Assembly (NCBI GenBank): GCA_003453555.1
Contig: DMLA01000164.1
Location: forward strand, 1-15,072
DNA length: 15,072 bases
DNA from: Chloroflexota bacterium
GTDB lineage: Bacteria; Chloroflexota; Anaerolineae; UBA7937
Direction: 5' to 3'
Shown here: positions 1-8,628 of the stretch, piece after piece
How positions within the stretch are numbered: position 1 is the first letter of the stretch
Layout of the letters: every line of letters begins with the position of its first letter
Made by a program: the position numbers and the translations under genes
Notes under the pieces: model-generated
Seen by the model: only the letters and a program-made list of their open reading frames with translations
Database searches by the model: none
Told to the model about the DNA's origin: nothing

Positions 1-27
1 AGCGAGAGTAATACTATCTCTGTAGAG

Positions 28-1029
28 ATGAGTTCGCTAAGGAGGTCTCTTCTGGGTTTTTACCTTGGCTTTCGGCAGGGCGAGATAGAGAGGCCGGCTA
101 GCGAAGATTCCACTCCCCTCCTTTTCACCATTACCCCTGGGGAGACGGCAGCGACCATCGCCACTCGGCTAGAGAGAGCAGGGCTTATCGGGGATGCGTT
201 ACTGTTCCGGCTTCTAGTGCGATATCGAGGGGTGGATGGCCAGTTGGAGGCCGGCGACTATCAGTTGCGCCCCAATATGAGCCTGGAAGAGATCGTCGAT
301 CTCCTTCAGCATGGTCGCCCCTCTGAGGCAACGATCACTATCCCCGAGGGGTGGCGGGCCGAGGAGATAGCAGAGATGTTGGAGGAGAGAGAACTGGTCG
401 AGGCTGAGGAGTTTCTGAGAGCGGTGCGAGAGGGGGAGTTCGAATACGATTTTTTGAGCGATCGGCCGGAGGGTATCTCTCTGGAGGGGTATCTCTTCCC
501 TGACACCTATAGCATCCCTCCAGATTGCCAGACTGCGCAGATCATCGATATGATGCTTGCCAATTTCGGACGCCGCTTCACGCCGGAGATGCGCCAAGAG
601 GCGGCCAGGGGGGGGATGAGTATCCATGAGGTGCTCACCATAGCCTCCTTGGTGGAAAGGGAGGCTAGAATCCCAGAGGAGCGGCCCATCATCGCCAGCG
701 TCTACCTCAACCGCCTAGAGGCTGGCTGGCTCTTGGAGTCCGATGCCACAGCCCAGTACGCCCTGGGCTATCAAGAGGGGACGGGACAATGGTGGAAGAG
801 TCCCATATCCCTGGGGGAGATGACCCAGATCGATTCGCCCTATAACACCTACCTTTACCCCGGGCTGCCGCCGGGACCCATCTGTAACCCCGGCTTGGCT
901 TCCATCCAGGCGGTCATCAACCCGGCGGAGACCGACTACATGTTCCTCTACCATAAAGGCGATGGCTCCCACGCCTTCACCAAGACCTATGAGGAACACC
1001 TGGAGAACCAGAGGCGGTATGGGGAGTAG
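28..1029 (+). CDS. mltG: Endolytic murein transglycosylase MltG (YceG-like), 5' end uncertain
   Basis: MltG cuts nascent peptidoglycan strands inside the chain and so sets glycan length; it acts at the outer face of the cytoplasmic membrane. The LysM-like N-terminal part (about residues 30-100: FTITPGETAATIATRLERAGLI, split here as FTITPGETAA / TIATRLERAGLI) is followed by the YceG catalytic domain. The hallmark ASLVEREA block carries the catalytic glutamate at residue 210, and the LFPDTYSIP and IDSPYNTYLYPGLPPGPI blocks are typical. The family normally starts with a transmembrane anchor. None is visible after the ATG at 28, and the same frame stays open back to base 1, so the true start may lie outside the window. 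The stop codon overlaps the next gene by 11 bases. Function is clear from motifs; the start is not. Confidence 0.9.
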   Translation: MSSLRRSLLGFYLGFRQGEIERPASEDSTPLLFTITPGETAATIATRLERAGLIGDALLFRLLVRYRGVDGQLEAGDYQLRPNMSLEEIVDLLQHGRPSEATITIPEGWRAEEIAEMLEERELVEAEEFLRAVREGEFEYDFLSDRPEGISLEGYLFPDTYSIPPDCQTAQIIDMMLANFGRRFTPEMRQEAARGGMSIHEVLTIASLVEREARIPEERPIIASVYLNRLEAGWLLESDATAQYALGYQEGTGQWWKSPISLGEMTQIDSPYNTYLYPGLPPGPICNPGLASIQAVINPAETDYMFLYHKGDGSHAFTKTYEEHLENQRRYGE

Positions 1030-2083
1030 GTGGCCCTTATGCTTTCTGCTTTCCGCTTTGGCCTTGGTGGGCTGCACCGTCACCAAGCCTATCATCAAGA
1101 TCGGGCTGGTGGCCCCTTTCGAGGGGTTATATAGGGATGTGGGTTACGATGCCCTCTACGCTGTCAAGTTGGCTTTGGGGGAGTGGAACGAGGCGGGAGG
1201 GGTCGAAGGGTATATGGTGGAGTTGGTGGCCCTCGATGATAGCGGAGACCCGGCTCAGGCACCGGGACGGGCTTCCGAACTGATCCTGGACCCTCTTGTG
1301 ATCGGTGCCATTGGCCATTTCGATGACCAGACCACTCTGGCTGCCTCGCCGGTCTATCATGAGGGGGGGCTAACCCTCATGGCTCCTGCCGTTACCGCGG
1401 GAGGCCTCGAAAATTACCCCTCCGTCTTCCGACTGGGTGCTAGTGAGGAGGTTTTGGGCAGGGCAGCCACTCTTTTCGCCTGGGAGGAGTTGGGGGCTCG
1501 CCGTCTCGCCGTCATTGACGAGGGGAGCGGTCTGGTTCAGGCTTTCGTGGCCGCGGCTGAAGGTCTAGGGGTTGCAGTTCTATCTTACCAGGATGTCGAA
1601 AGTCTGAAAAAGGATGTTGGTTTCGACCTCCTATTCTTTGGCGGCCGCTCTTGGGAGGGAGCCACGCTCCTTCTCAGGCTACGAGGGGCGGGGATAGAGG
1701 CTCCCTTGATGGGTTGCTTTAACAGGCCTTACCTTGCGAGATGGGCTGGGGAGGTAGCCAAAGGTACCTTATATGTCACCTCTGCTCTCTTAGTAGATGA
1801 CCCCCGATTCACAACCGGCTATCGAGGGTTGGCAGGTACCGATCCAGGGCCCCAGGCGGCCTTGGCCTACGATGCTACCCATCTGCTCTTGGCAGCCTTA
1901 GAGAGGGCTATCGAGAACGATGGTCGGCCCACGCGGGAGGGGGTTCTCGCCGCCTTGAGAGACCAGGCCTACCAAGGGTTAACCGGCCCCATCGTCTTCA
2001 ATGAAAAGGGCGAGCAGATCGACCCCCCGATAGGGGTCTATGTGATCGATGAAAGTGGTTATCCTGGGAAGAGGCTAAAGTAG
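1019..2083 (+). CDS. LivK-like ABC substrate-binding lipoprotein (Peripla_BP_6 type)
   Basis: This is a type I periplasmic-binding-fold protein of the branched-chain amino acid (LivJ/LivK) class, about 354 aa. The ATG at 1019 is preferred over an upstream ATG at 962 because it gives a classical lipoprotein signal: MGSRWP, a hydrophobic run, then LVGC with the lipidated cysteine at residue 19; an AGAGGCGG-like ribosome site precedes it. The mature part begins KIGLVAPFEGLYRDVG, typical of the family, and continues through IGAIGHFDDQTT and the FNEKGEQIDPPIGVYVI C-terminal blocks. It overlaps mltG by 11 bases, implying translational coupling. No permease or ATPase genes are nearby, so the ligand is unknown and it could serve as a sensor rather than a transporter component. 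Stand-alone members of this family are common, so this is not proof of lost partners. Confidence 0.85.
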   Translation: MGSRWPLCFLLSALALVGCTVTKPIIKIGLVAPFEGLYRDVGYDALYAVKLALGEWNEAGGVEGYMVELVALDDSGDPAQAPGRASELILDPLVIGAIGHFDDQTTLAASPVYHEGGLTLMAPAVTAGGLENYPSVFRLGASEEVLGRAATLFAWEELGARRLAVIDEGSGLVQAFVAAAEGLGVAVLSYQDVESLKKDVGFDLLFFGGRSWEGATLLLRLRGAGIEAPLMGCFNRPYLARWAGEVAKGTLYVTSALLVDDPRFTTGYRGLAGTDPGPQAALAYDATHLLLAALERAIENDGRPTREGVLAALRDQAYQGLTGPIVFNEKGEQIDPPIGVYVIDESGYPGKRLK

Positions 2084-2094
2084 GAGGGAGTCGG

Positions 2095-3666
2095 ATGAAC
2101 CTTGAACAAAGGTTGGCCAAGTGGGCTAGAGTGGAGATGACCTACGATGCCCGGGGGTTGCCAGAGAGAGACAAGCGTTTCTTACAAAAACTGATCGAAG
2201 CCTCGCGATATATGGACGAGGCTTTCTGGTGTCAATCTTGGAGCGGTGCGGTGGAGGTTCGGGATCGGCTGCGAACATCGGATAACGCAAAAAGCCTGCT
2301 ACGATTAGTTAACATCATGGCCGGGCCCTATGATCGTCTGGAGGAGTTCGAGCCCTTCATGGATGTGCCTCCCATGCCCTTAGGTGCTGGCTTCTACCCA
2401 GATGATCTGACCAAGGAGGAGTTTGAGAGGTACCTGACAACTCATCCAGAACAGAAGGAGGCCCTTCTAAACCCTTATACTGTGGTGAAGCGAGAGGGAG
2501 ATAGCCTAAACGCCGTGCCCTATCACGAGGAGTATAGGGAGTTTGTGGAGCCGGCCTCGCGTCTCTTAGAAGAGGCGGCGGAACTAACCGATAACCGCTC
2601 CTTGAAGAGATACCTCGCCAGCCGTGCCGAAGCCCTCCTGACCGACGACTACTACCAGAGCGACATAGATTGGATTAACCTCCAAGATAACGACTACGAT
2701 ATCATCATCGGCCCCTATGAGTTTTATGAGGATAGACTTATGGGGGTCAAGGCGGCTTACGAGGCTACTGTGGAGATCGTGGATCGGGAGGAGAGCCATA
2801 ACCTAGAGGTCTATATCCGTTACCTGGATGACCTGGAGAGGAGTCTGCCTTATCCTGAAAAGTATAAACGCTCTATTGAAGGGCTCAAATCCCCATTCGT
2901 GGTGGTGCGGGACATCTACCGTGGAGGTGAGATTCGAGCGGGGATACAAGCCAGCGCGGCCAACCTGCCCAACGACCCCCGGGTTCATACTCAGTATGGG
3001 ACTAAGAAGACTTTCTGGAAGAATATGATAGAGGCATACTTAAAACATATATCCTTTGCTGTGGCTAGGGAACTGATCGTCCCTGAGCAGTTTGAACTGC
3101 TACCACGCCAGCCAGACATCGCCCTAACCCTTTTCCACGAAGTCGCCCACGCTCTGGGTCCCCGCTGGGTTATACAGGTGGACGGCTCTAAGATCCCTCT
3201 CAGGGAGGCCCTGAAAGACCGTCTCTCGGCTTTAGAGGAGGGGAAGGCCGATGTCGTGGGCCTCTACTGCTTGGGGTATCTCCTGGGGGAGGGGATAATC
3301 CCCCGCGAGCATGAAAGGGAGTACTACGTTAGAGATCTGGCTACCAATCTGAGGGGCCTCCGCTACGGCCTAGCAGAAGCCCATGCCTTGGGGAGGATGT
3401 GTCAAGTCAACTACCATCTGGAAAGTGGCGCGATTTTCTACGATGAGGCCTCAGCCCGCTTTGGGGTCGATTTCGATAAGATAGCCTCCTCGGTTGTCGA
3501 CCTAGCGGAGATCATCTTAACCTTGGAGGCCACGGGCGACTATGAGGGTACAGGAAAGTTCTTCCAAAAGTATGGCCAGATGCCAGAAATGGTGAGGAAA
3601 GCGCTAGGCTGTACAGAGCATATTCCGGTGAGCCTGGAACCAGTCTACAAGGTATTGTGGGAGTGA
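2095..3666 (+). CDS. DPP III-like zinc peptidase (M49-type), HEVAH variant
   Basis: This 523-aa protein looks like a cytoplasmic zinc metallopeptidase related to dipeptidyl-peptidase III. Residues 348-352 read HEVAH, giving two zinc-ligand histidines and the catalytic glutamate E349. About 30 residues later EEGKAD (381-386) supplies the second zinc glutamate, as in the EExxA[ED] motif of M49. Classical DPP III has a hexapeptide HExxGH; this protein has the five-residue spacing, as described for the bacterial Caldithrix abyssi enzyme (HEISH). No signal peptide or membrane segment is seen. The ATG at 2095 is set by a strong AGGAGG at 2082-2087 with 7-nt spacing. The 11-base gap to the lipoprotein gene and the 31-base gap to the Lon-like protease gene suggest one transcript. 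The peptide substrate is unknown; membership of M49 is the likely but not certain reading. Confidence 0.75.
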   Translation: MNLEQRLAKWARVEMTYDARGLPERDKRFLQKLIEASRYMDEAFWCQSWSGAVEVRDRLRTSDNAKSLLRLVNIMAGPYDRLEEFEPFMDVPPMPLGAGFYPDDLTKEEFERYLTTHPEQKEALLNPYTVVKREGDSLNAVPYHEEYREFVEPASRLLEEAAELTDNRSLKRYLASRAEALLTDDYYQSDIDWINLQDNDYDIIIGPYEFYEDRLMGVKAAYEATVEIVDREESHNLEVYIRYLDDLERSLPYPEKYKRSIEGLKSPFVVVRDIYRGGEIRAGIQASAANLPNDPRVHTQYGTKKTFWKNMIEAYLKHISFAVARELIVPEQFELLPRQPDIALTLFHEVAHALGPRWVIQVDGSKIPLREALKDRLSALEEGKADVVGLYCLGYLLGEGIIPREHEREYYVRDLATNLRGLRYGLAEAHALGRMCQVNYHLESGAIFYDEASARFGVDFDKIASSVVDLAEIILTLEATGDYEGTGKFFQKYGQMPEMVRKALGCTEHIPVSLEPVYKVLWE

Positions 3667-3685
3667 AGAATGATTCTTGGATGGC

Positions 3686-3691
3686 AGGAGG
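3686..3691 (+). promoter_or_regulatory. Shine-Dalgarno site fixing the start of the Lon-like protease
   Basis: A perfect AGGAGG lies 6 nt before the ATG at 3698. It argues against an upstream TTG at 3677 in the same frame, which has no such site and adds seven residues of no recognised family content. Confidence 0.7.
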
Positions 3692-3697
3692 GTGGAA

Positions 3698-6109
3698 ATG
3701 GAGATCAGGGAACTCAAACCGGACGAACTGAGATGCATCTGCGACCCCAGTGAGTTCGACTTCAAGTCTACGGCGGAACTGCCAGAATTGACCGAGATCA
3801 TCGGGCAGGTGCGGGCCACGCGGGCCATCGACTTCGGGGTGGATATCCCTTGCTACGGTTACAACATCTTCATCATAGGCCCCACGGGCTCCGGCAAAAC
3901 CACCACCGTTCACGCCTTTCTAGAGGAGCGGGCTCTGGCTAAACCAGTTCCCGACGATTGGTGCTACGTGAACAACTTCGAAGACCCCTACAGGCCTCAC
4001 GCCTTTCGCTTGCCGCCCGGTGGAGCGTCCAGTCTGCGTGAGGATATGGAGGAACTGGTCAAGAATCTACAGGAGGAGATCCCTCGGGCCTTTGAAAGCG
4101 AGGAGTATGAGCAACACAAAGCCCAAATCACCAGAGAGTTAGAGGAGAAGCGCGCCGCCCAACTGAGAGAGTTAGAGGGGTATCTAAAGGAACAAGGCTT
4201 TGCCCTCCTGCGAACACCGGTGGGCTTCATCATCGCCCCGGTTATCGAAGGGCAGGTCTTGACCGGAGAGCAGTATGAGAAACTCGATGAGGGGACGAAG
4301 AAGGCTCTAGAGGAGCGAAGGCCAGAGTTACAGAGGGAACTGGAGAAAGGCCTGCGCGAGGTGAGGGATCTGGAGAAGAAAGTCAGGGCTCGATTGCGCG
4401 ACTTGGACAAGGAGATCGCCGAATTCGCCATCGGGCACTTTTTCGAGCCCCTTAAGGGAAAATATAGCCAGCACCCGAAAGTTATCGCCTTCTTGGATGA
4501 GGTACGCCGGGATGTGATTCGACAAGTGGATGCTATCAAGGCCGCTCCTCAAGCACCGGAGGAAGCACCAGGGCCCCGTACCACACCCTTGCTCGCTCCC
4601 AGATCCCCCTTCGACAACTACCGGGTTAACGTCCTAGTTGACAACTCCCGTCTTGAAGGGGCACCGGTCATCTTGGAGACCAACCCTACCTACAGCAACT
4701 TGATAGGTCGGATCGAGCACCGGGCTCAGTTCGGCGCTCTGGTGACCGATTTCAACATGATAAGAAGTGGAGCCTTGCATCGAGCCAACGGCGGTTATCT
4801 GATCGTCGATGCCAGGGCCATCCTGCGGCAGCCTTTGGCCTGGGAGGCTTTGAAGAGGGCCCTCAGGAATGAAGAGATCAAGATAGAGGAGCTGGCTCAG
4901 CAAATAAGCCTCATATCTACAGTGGGCTTGGAGCCAGAACCGATCCCCCTCGAGGTAAAAGTAGTGCTCATCGGAGATCCCCTCACCTACTACCTCCTCT
5001 ACGCCTATGATGAGCAGGTGCAGAAACTGTTCAAGGTGAGGGCCGACTTCGCCCCAGATATGGACCGCACGCACGAGAATATGATGAAATACGCTCTCTT
5101 TGTTGGCGCTCGGTGCCAAGAGGAGAACCTATGCCATTTCGACCTAAGCGGCGTGGCCAAGGTGGTAGAATATGGCTCCCGTTTGGCCGAGCATAAGGAG
5201 AAATTGACCACCCGCTTCGCCCACATCGCCGATATCGTTCGGGAGGCCAGTTATTGGGCCAGCCAGGAGGGGAGTGACCTGGTGACCGCCGCCCACGTTC
5301 AGCAAGCGATCGAGGAGAAGGTCTATCGCTCCAACCGGATCGAAGAGAGGGTTCGAGAGTTGATCGAGGAGGGGACCCTCCTGGTGGACACGGAGGGCGA
5401 GGTGGTGGGCCAGGTGAACGGCCTCTCCATCGTCTCCCTGGGAGAGTACGATTTCGGCAAGCCCTCCCGCATCACGGCCAAGACCTACCTGGGGAAGGCC
5501 GGGGTGATCAATATAGAGCGAGAAGCGGAATTAAGTGGCCGGATCCACAATAAGGGGGTGATGATCCTCTCTGGCTATCTGGGTGGCAAGTACGCCCAGG
5601 ATAAGCCCCTCAGCCTCTCGGCCAGCCTCTGTTTCGAGCAGTCCTACGAAGGGGTGGAGGGGGACAGCGCCTCCTCCACGGAACTCTACGCCCTCCTCTC
5701 TTCTCTCTCTGGCTTCCCCTTGAAACAGGATATCGCTGTCACCGGCTCGGTCAGCCAGCAAGGGGAGATCCAGCCGGTGGGAGGGGTGACCAAGAAGATC
5801 GAGGGTTTCTTCGATGTCTGCCGGGTCAAAGGGCTCACTGGCGACCAGGGGGTGATCATCCCCGAGCAGAACGTGAGGAACCTGATGTTGCGGGAGGATG
5901 TCGTGGAAGCGGTGGAGAAGGGTCAATTTCATATCTATCCCGTGAGGAGTATCGACGAGGGGATCTCTATCCTCACCGGACGGGAGGCTGGAGAACGTCT
6001 GTCAGATGGCACCTACCCCCCCGGGACCGTCAACTATGAGGTAGATAAGCGGCTGCGAGAACTGGCGGAGAGGCTCAAGGAGTTTCGCGAGGAAATGGAG
6101 GAGACCTAA
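3698..6109 (+). CDS. Lon-family ATP-dependent serine protease (AAA_32/LonB-like)
   Basis: This is an AAA+ protease of about 803 aa that would unfold and degrade proteins with ATP. The order is an N-terminal region, a Walker A GPTGSGKT at residues 61-68, a long charged insertion rich in Glu/Lys/Arg (about 110-260, probably coiled-coil), the HRANGGYLIVDA block that serves as Walker B in the AAA_32 group, and a C-terminal Lon proteolytic domain. The active-site dyad is S657 in the EGDSAS motif and K700 in GGVTKK; the 43-residue spacing equals that of E. coli Lon (S679/K722). The EGDSAS form is the LonB rather than LonA form. There is no LonA N-terminal substrate domain and no clear membrane segment. 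The gene sits 31 bases after a putative peptidase gene, which suggests a proteolysis-related unit. Similar proteins are called Lon-related protease or YcbZ/LonC-like in annotations. Confidence 0.9.
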   Translation: MEIRELKPDELRCICDPSEFDFKSTAELPELTEIIGQVRATRAIDFGVDIPCYGYNIFIIGPTGSGKTTTVHAFLEERALAKPVPDDWCYVNNFEDPYRPHAFRLPPGGASSLREDMEELVKNLQEEIPRAFESEEYEQHKAQITRELEEKRAAQLRELEGYLKEQGFALLRTPVGFIIAPVIEGQVLTGEQYEKLDEGTKKALEERRPELQRELEKGLREVRDLEKKVRARLRDLDKEIAEFAIGHFFEPLKGKYSQHPKVIAFLDEVRRDVIRQVDAIKAAPQAPEEAPGPRTTPLLAPRSPFDNYRVNVLVDNSRLEGAPVILETNPTYSNLIGRIEHRAQFGALVTDFNMIRSGALHRANGGYLIVDARAILRQPLAWEALKRALRNEEIKIEELAQQISLISTVGLEPEPIPLEVKVVLIGDPLTYYLLYAYDEQVQKLFKVRADFAPDMDRTHENMMKYALFVGARCQEENLCHFDLSGVAKVVEYGSRLAEHKEKLTTRFAHIADIVREASYWASQEGSDLVTAAHVQQAIEEKVYRSNRIEERVRELIEEGTLLVDTEGEVVGQVNGLSIVSLGEYDFGKPSRITAKTYLGKAGVINIEREAELSGRIHNKGVMILSGYLGGKYAQDKPLSLSASLCFEQSYEGVEGDSASSTELYALLSSLSGFPLKQDIAVTGSVSQQGEIQPVGGVTKKIEGFFDVCRVKGLTGDQGVIIPEQNVRNLMLREDVVEAVEKGQFHIYPVRSIDEGISILTGREAGERLSDGTYPPGTVNYEVDKRLRELAERLKEFREEMEET

Positions 6110-6129
6110 GCATTCGAGAGAAGGTCGAG

Positions 6130-7317
6130 ATGCGGGTTCTGATGCTCTCTTGGGAGTACCCTCCCCACATAGTAGGGGGGTTGGGGAGGCACGTGGCGGA
6201 TCTTCTCCCCAGCCTCGCTGCCCAGGGGGCGGAGGTGCACCTCCTCACCCCTCGCTGGGCGGGAGGGAAAGGTGAGGAGAGAAGAGGAAAAGCGACCATC
6301 TATCGTATCGATCCTCCGGCCGTGGAGGCGGGGAGCCTCTTCACCACCGCTTGGCAGACGAACCTGGCTTTGGAGGAGCACGCCGCTCTTCTGCAGGAAA
6401 GAAAGCCTTTTGACATAATCCATGCTCATGACTGGCTGGTGGGCTTCGCAGCCTGCTCGCTCAAACGCCATTACAAGATACCCCTTCTGGCCACCATCCA
6501 CGCCACGGAGCGGGGTCGGGGGCATGGTTTACATAACGACTTACAGCGAGCCATAAACGATGTGGAGTGGTGGCTCACCTACGAGGCCTGGAGGGTGATC
6601 TGTACCAGCGACTTCATGGCCCAGGAGGTGAAGGGTTTCTTCAACGTGCCAGCGGATAAGGTGGATGTTGTTCCTAACGGGGTGCATTGGGAGCGTTTTT
6701 GTAGGCTAGAGGAGGAAGATCTAACCGCTTTTCGTGCTCAGTTCGTTGCCCCAGAGGAGAAGATGATCCTCCACGTGGGGCGGATAGTCCACGAGAAGGG
6801 TCTACACCTCCTGGTGCAGGCGGCTCCTAAGGTATTGGCTCAACATAAAGCGAAATTTGTGGTCGTGGGCACCGGGGACCTGCTGGGGGGTTTGCGCCAG
6901 CAGGCTCAGGAGTTAGGCGTGGGACGCAACTTCCATTTCACTGGCTTCATCCCCGACGAGGATCGAGACCGCCTCTACAAGGTGGCCGATTGCGCCGTCT
7001 TTCCCAGTCTTTACGAACCCTTCGGCATCGTGGCCTTAGAAGCGATGGCCGCTCGAGTGCCAGTGGTAGTTTCCGAGGTAGGGGGGCTGAAAGAGGTGGT
7101 GAAGCATGGTGAGACGGGGATCACCGTCTATCCCAACAACTCAGACTCCTTGGCTTGGGGCATCCTCCACACTCTAGAGCACCCCCGATGGGCGGAGATG
7201 AGGGTGGAGAACGCTTATCGGATGGTAAAGGAAGAGTACGGTTGGGATCGGATCGCGCGGCGGACTATCGAGATCTACAGGCGAGTGGTCGAGGAGCGAG
7301 AGGCTAGTGATTGGTGA
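6130..7317 (+). CDS. Glycosyltransferase, GT4 family (glycogen synthase-like)
   Basis: This 395-aa GT-B fold enzyme transfers a sugar from a nucleotide-sugar donor. The N-terminus, MLSWEYPPHIVGGLGRHV, has the glycine-rich loop shared by GT4 and the starch/glycogen synthase (GT5) type, and HAHDWL follows at about residue 98. The C-terminal donor-binding half has the HVGRIVHEKGLHLL block and the EPFGIVALE signature with glutamates 296 and 304 (the E-x7-E motif). No signal peptide or membrane segment is seen, so it is cytosolic. The ATG at 6130 follows a GAGAAGG site about 5 nt upstream; the gap to the protease gene is 20 bases. Donor and acceptor cannot be read from sequence: an alpha-glucan synthase and a cell-surface glycan enzyme both fit. 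Confidence 0.85.
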   Translation: MRVLMLSWEYPPHIVGGLGRHVADLLPSLAAQGAEVHLLTPRWAGGKGEERRGKATIYRIDPPAVEAGSLFTTAWQTNLALEEHAALLQERKPFDIIHAHDWLVGFAACSLKRHYKIPLLATIHATERGRGHGLHNDLQRAINDVEWWLTYEAWRVICTSDFMAQEVKGFFNVPADKVDVVPNGVHWERFCRLEEEDLTAFRAQFVAPEEKMILHVGRIVHEKGLHLLVQAAPKVLAQHKAKFVVVGTGDLLGGLRQQAQELGVGRNFHFTGFIPDEDRDRLYKVADCAVFPSLYEPFGIVALEAMAARVPVVVSEVGGLKEVVKHGETGITVYPNNSDSLAWGILHTLEHPRWAEMRVENAYRMVKEEYGWDRIARRTIEIYRRVVEEREASDW

Positions 7318-7321
7318 GGAG
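7317..7321 (+). promoter_or_regulatory. Shine-Dalgarno site supporting a TTG start
   Basis: AGGAG overlaps the stop codon of the glycosyltransferase gene and lies 6 nt before the TTG at 7328. No ATG or GTG in frame precedes the P-loop at a sensible distance, so this site decides the start of the first kinase. Confidence 0.65.
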
Positions 7322-7327
7322 TGACCT

Positions 7328-7966
7328 TTGCAACATGTTTTCATCGCTATAGAGGGAGCCATCGGGGTGGGGAAGACCACCTTGGCTCGCCTCATCCAGG
7401 ACGAATTCGAGGCCGAACTCCTCTTGGAGGTCTTCGAGGAGAACCCCTTCCTCAAGGATTTCTACCAGGATAGGGAGAGGTACGCCTTCCAGACCCAGAT
7501 CTTCTTCCTCTTAAGCCGGTATCGTCAGCAGCACGAGGTCGTCGAAGAGACCTTGAAACATTCTTCTCTCATCAGCGACTACACCTTCGCTAAGGATAGC
7601 CTCTTCGCTCATCTGAACTTGAAGGGCGATGAACTGCTCATGTACGAGAGTGTGCACGCCGCCTTGGCGGAGAAGATCCCTCTGCCCGACCTGGTCGTCT
7701 ATCTGCGGGCCGAGACCGATGTCTTGATAGAACGGATCGCCTTCCGGGATCGCGTCTACGAGCGAGATATGGACAGGGACTATATCGATGCCCTAAACAG
7801 GGCTTATGAGGAGTTCTTTCTCACTTATGACCATAGCCCGGTCCTGGCCATAGATACCAACAGCATCAACATCGTGCGCAACAAGGAAGATCTGGCCTAC
7901 GTGGTAGGGCGGATTCATGCCGCGCTGGCGGGGGTTCGTCAGCCGCGGCTGCCGGAAGTGGAGTGA
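7328..7966 (+). CDS. Deoxynucleoside kinase, dGK-like
   Basis: The 212-aa protein belongs to the dNK family that phosphorylates deoxynucleosides to their 5'-monophosphates in the salvage pathway. The P-loop is GAIGVGKTT at residues 10-18. EENPFLKDFY (about 37-46) is the conserved substrate-binding region and FQTQIFFLLSRY (about 54-65) the following helix. At the place where many members have the DR[SY] motif this one has SDYTFAKD (D84-Y85), as in Bacillus deoxyguanosine kinase (ADYHIYK), so guanosine-type specificity is my inference. The lid region has ERIAFRDRVYERD. The start is a TTG with a strong SD. It is 10 bases from the glycosyltransferase gene and 15 bases from the satD-like gene. A second kinase lies at 9575. 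The final residues QPRLPEVE resemble the tail of that kinase. Confidence 0.85.
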   Translation: MQHVFIAIEGAIGVGKTTLARLIQDEFEAELLLEVFEENPFLKDFYQDRERYAFQTQIFFLLSRYRQQHEVVEETLKHSSLISDYTFAKDSLFAHLNLKGDELLMYESVHAALAEKIPLPDLVVYLRAETDVLIERIAFRDRVYERDMDRDYIDALNRAYEEFFLTYDHSPVLAIDTNSINIVRNKEDLAYVVGRIHAALAGVRQPRLPEVE

Positions 7967-7981
7967 GACGGGAGTAAAACG

Positions 7982-8620
7982 ATGCAAAGCGACTATTGTG
8001 TGGTAATAGGAGACATCTCCAAATCCAGGGAACTGAGGGATAGGGCTGCCATTCAAGAGCGGTTCAAAGCGGCCATTGAGGAGATAAATCAGAGGTTCAC
8101 GGATTTCATTGTCTCTAGGTTCTTGGTCACTATTGGAGACGAGTTTCAAGGGGTGTTGAACGATGTTGCCAACAGCTATGATGTCATAGTTGCCATGCGA
8201 GAACTACTCTATCCAGTTCAATTTGTATTCGGCGTAGGTGTTGGAACGATAACTACCGAGATTGCACCTGAGGCCATCGGCATGGATGGGCCAGCCTTTC
8301 ACAACGCTAGGGCGGCATTGGAAGAGGGCAAGGAGGAGGGATACGAGGTACGCTATCGCGGATTGGGTGAGCCTTTCGATTATCTAATAAATGCAATGCT
8401 AGTGCTCATCGAGGCATTGAAGCGTAGGTGGACTGAACGTCAATTCAAGGTTATCAGTATTTACCGTCAAACGGGTAGTCAAGCAGAGGTTGCACGGCGG
8501 CTGAAGGTTAGTCGTGCAGCTATCAGCCAAACGCTGGCCGCTGCTGGCTGGGACGCCGTTGCTGTCGGAGAGGACGCCTTGAGGAGGCTGCTGTCCACAG
8601 GTGTTCAGAAATCGTTCTGA
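7982..8620 (+). CDS. SatD-family protein with C-terminal helix-turn-helix
   Basis: This 212-aa protein matches the SatD family as I know it: VVIGDISKSRE at the N-terminus, VTIGDEFQGVL at residues 49-59, FVFGVGVGTITTEI (82-94), and MDGPAFHNARAALEEG (101-116). The C-terminal segment (about 151-190: TERQFKVISIYRQTGSQ, then AEVARRLKVSRAAISQTL) is a sigma-region-4-like helix-turn-helix, so it probably binds DNA. SatD was named from the Streptococcus mutans satCDE secretion and acid-tolerance locus; its biochemical role is not settled. Acidic residues D11 and D53/E54 are 42 apart, close to the metal-binding aspartates of class III nucleotidyl cyclases (see findings; inference). The gene has a GGGAG site at 7970-7974 and likely co-transcribes with the upstream kinase. 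Its GC content falls to about 50% in a sampled line, lower than the kinases. Confidence 0.8.
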   Translation: MQSDYCVVIGDISKSRELRDRAAIQERFKAAIEEINQRFTDFIVSRFLVTIGDEFQGVLNDVANSYDVIVAMRELLYPVQFVFGVGVGTITTEIAPEAIGMDGPAFHNARAALEEGKEEGYEVRYRGLGEPFDYLINAMLVLIEALKRRWTERQFKVISIYRQTGSQAEVARRLKVSRAAISQTLAAAGWDAVAVGEDALRRLLSTGVQKSF

Positions 8621-8628
8621 TGTACCTC

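Noticed and set aside
962..1018. Longer N-terminus for the substrate-binding lipoprotein from an ATG at 962
   Set aside because: It would place 19 polar, Pro/Arg-rich residues before a perfectly good lipoprotein signal and increase the overlap with mltG to 68 bases.
3997..4539. Minus-strand open frame opposite the Lon-like insertion region
   Set aside because: Ser/Arg-rich product mirrored from Glu/Lys/Arg-rich coding of the real gene; no known domain.
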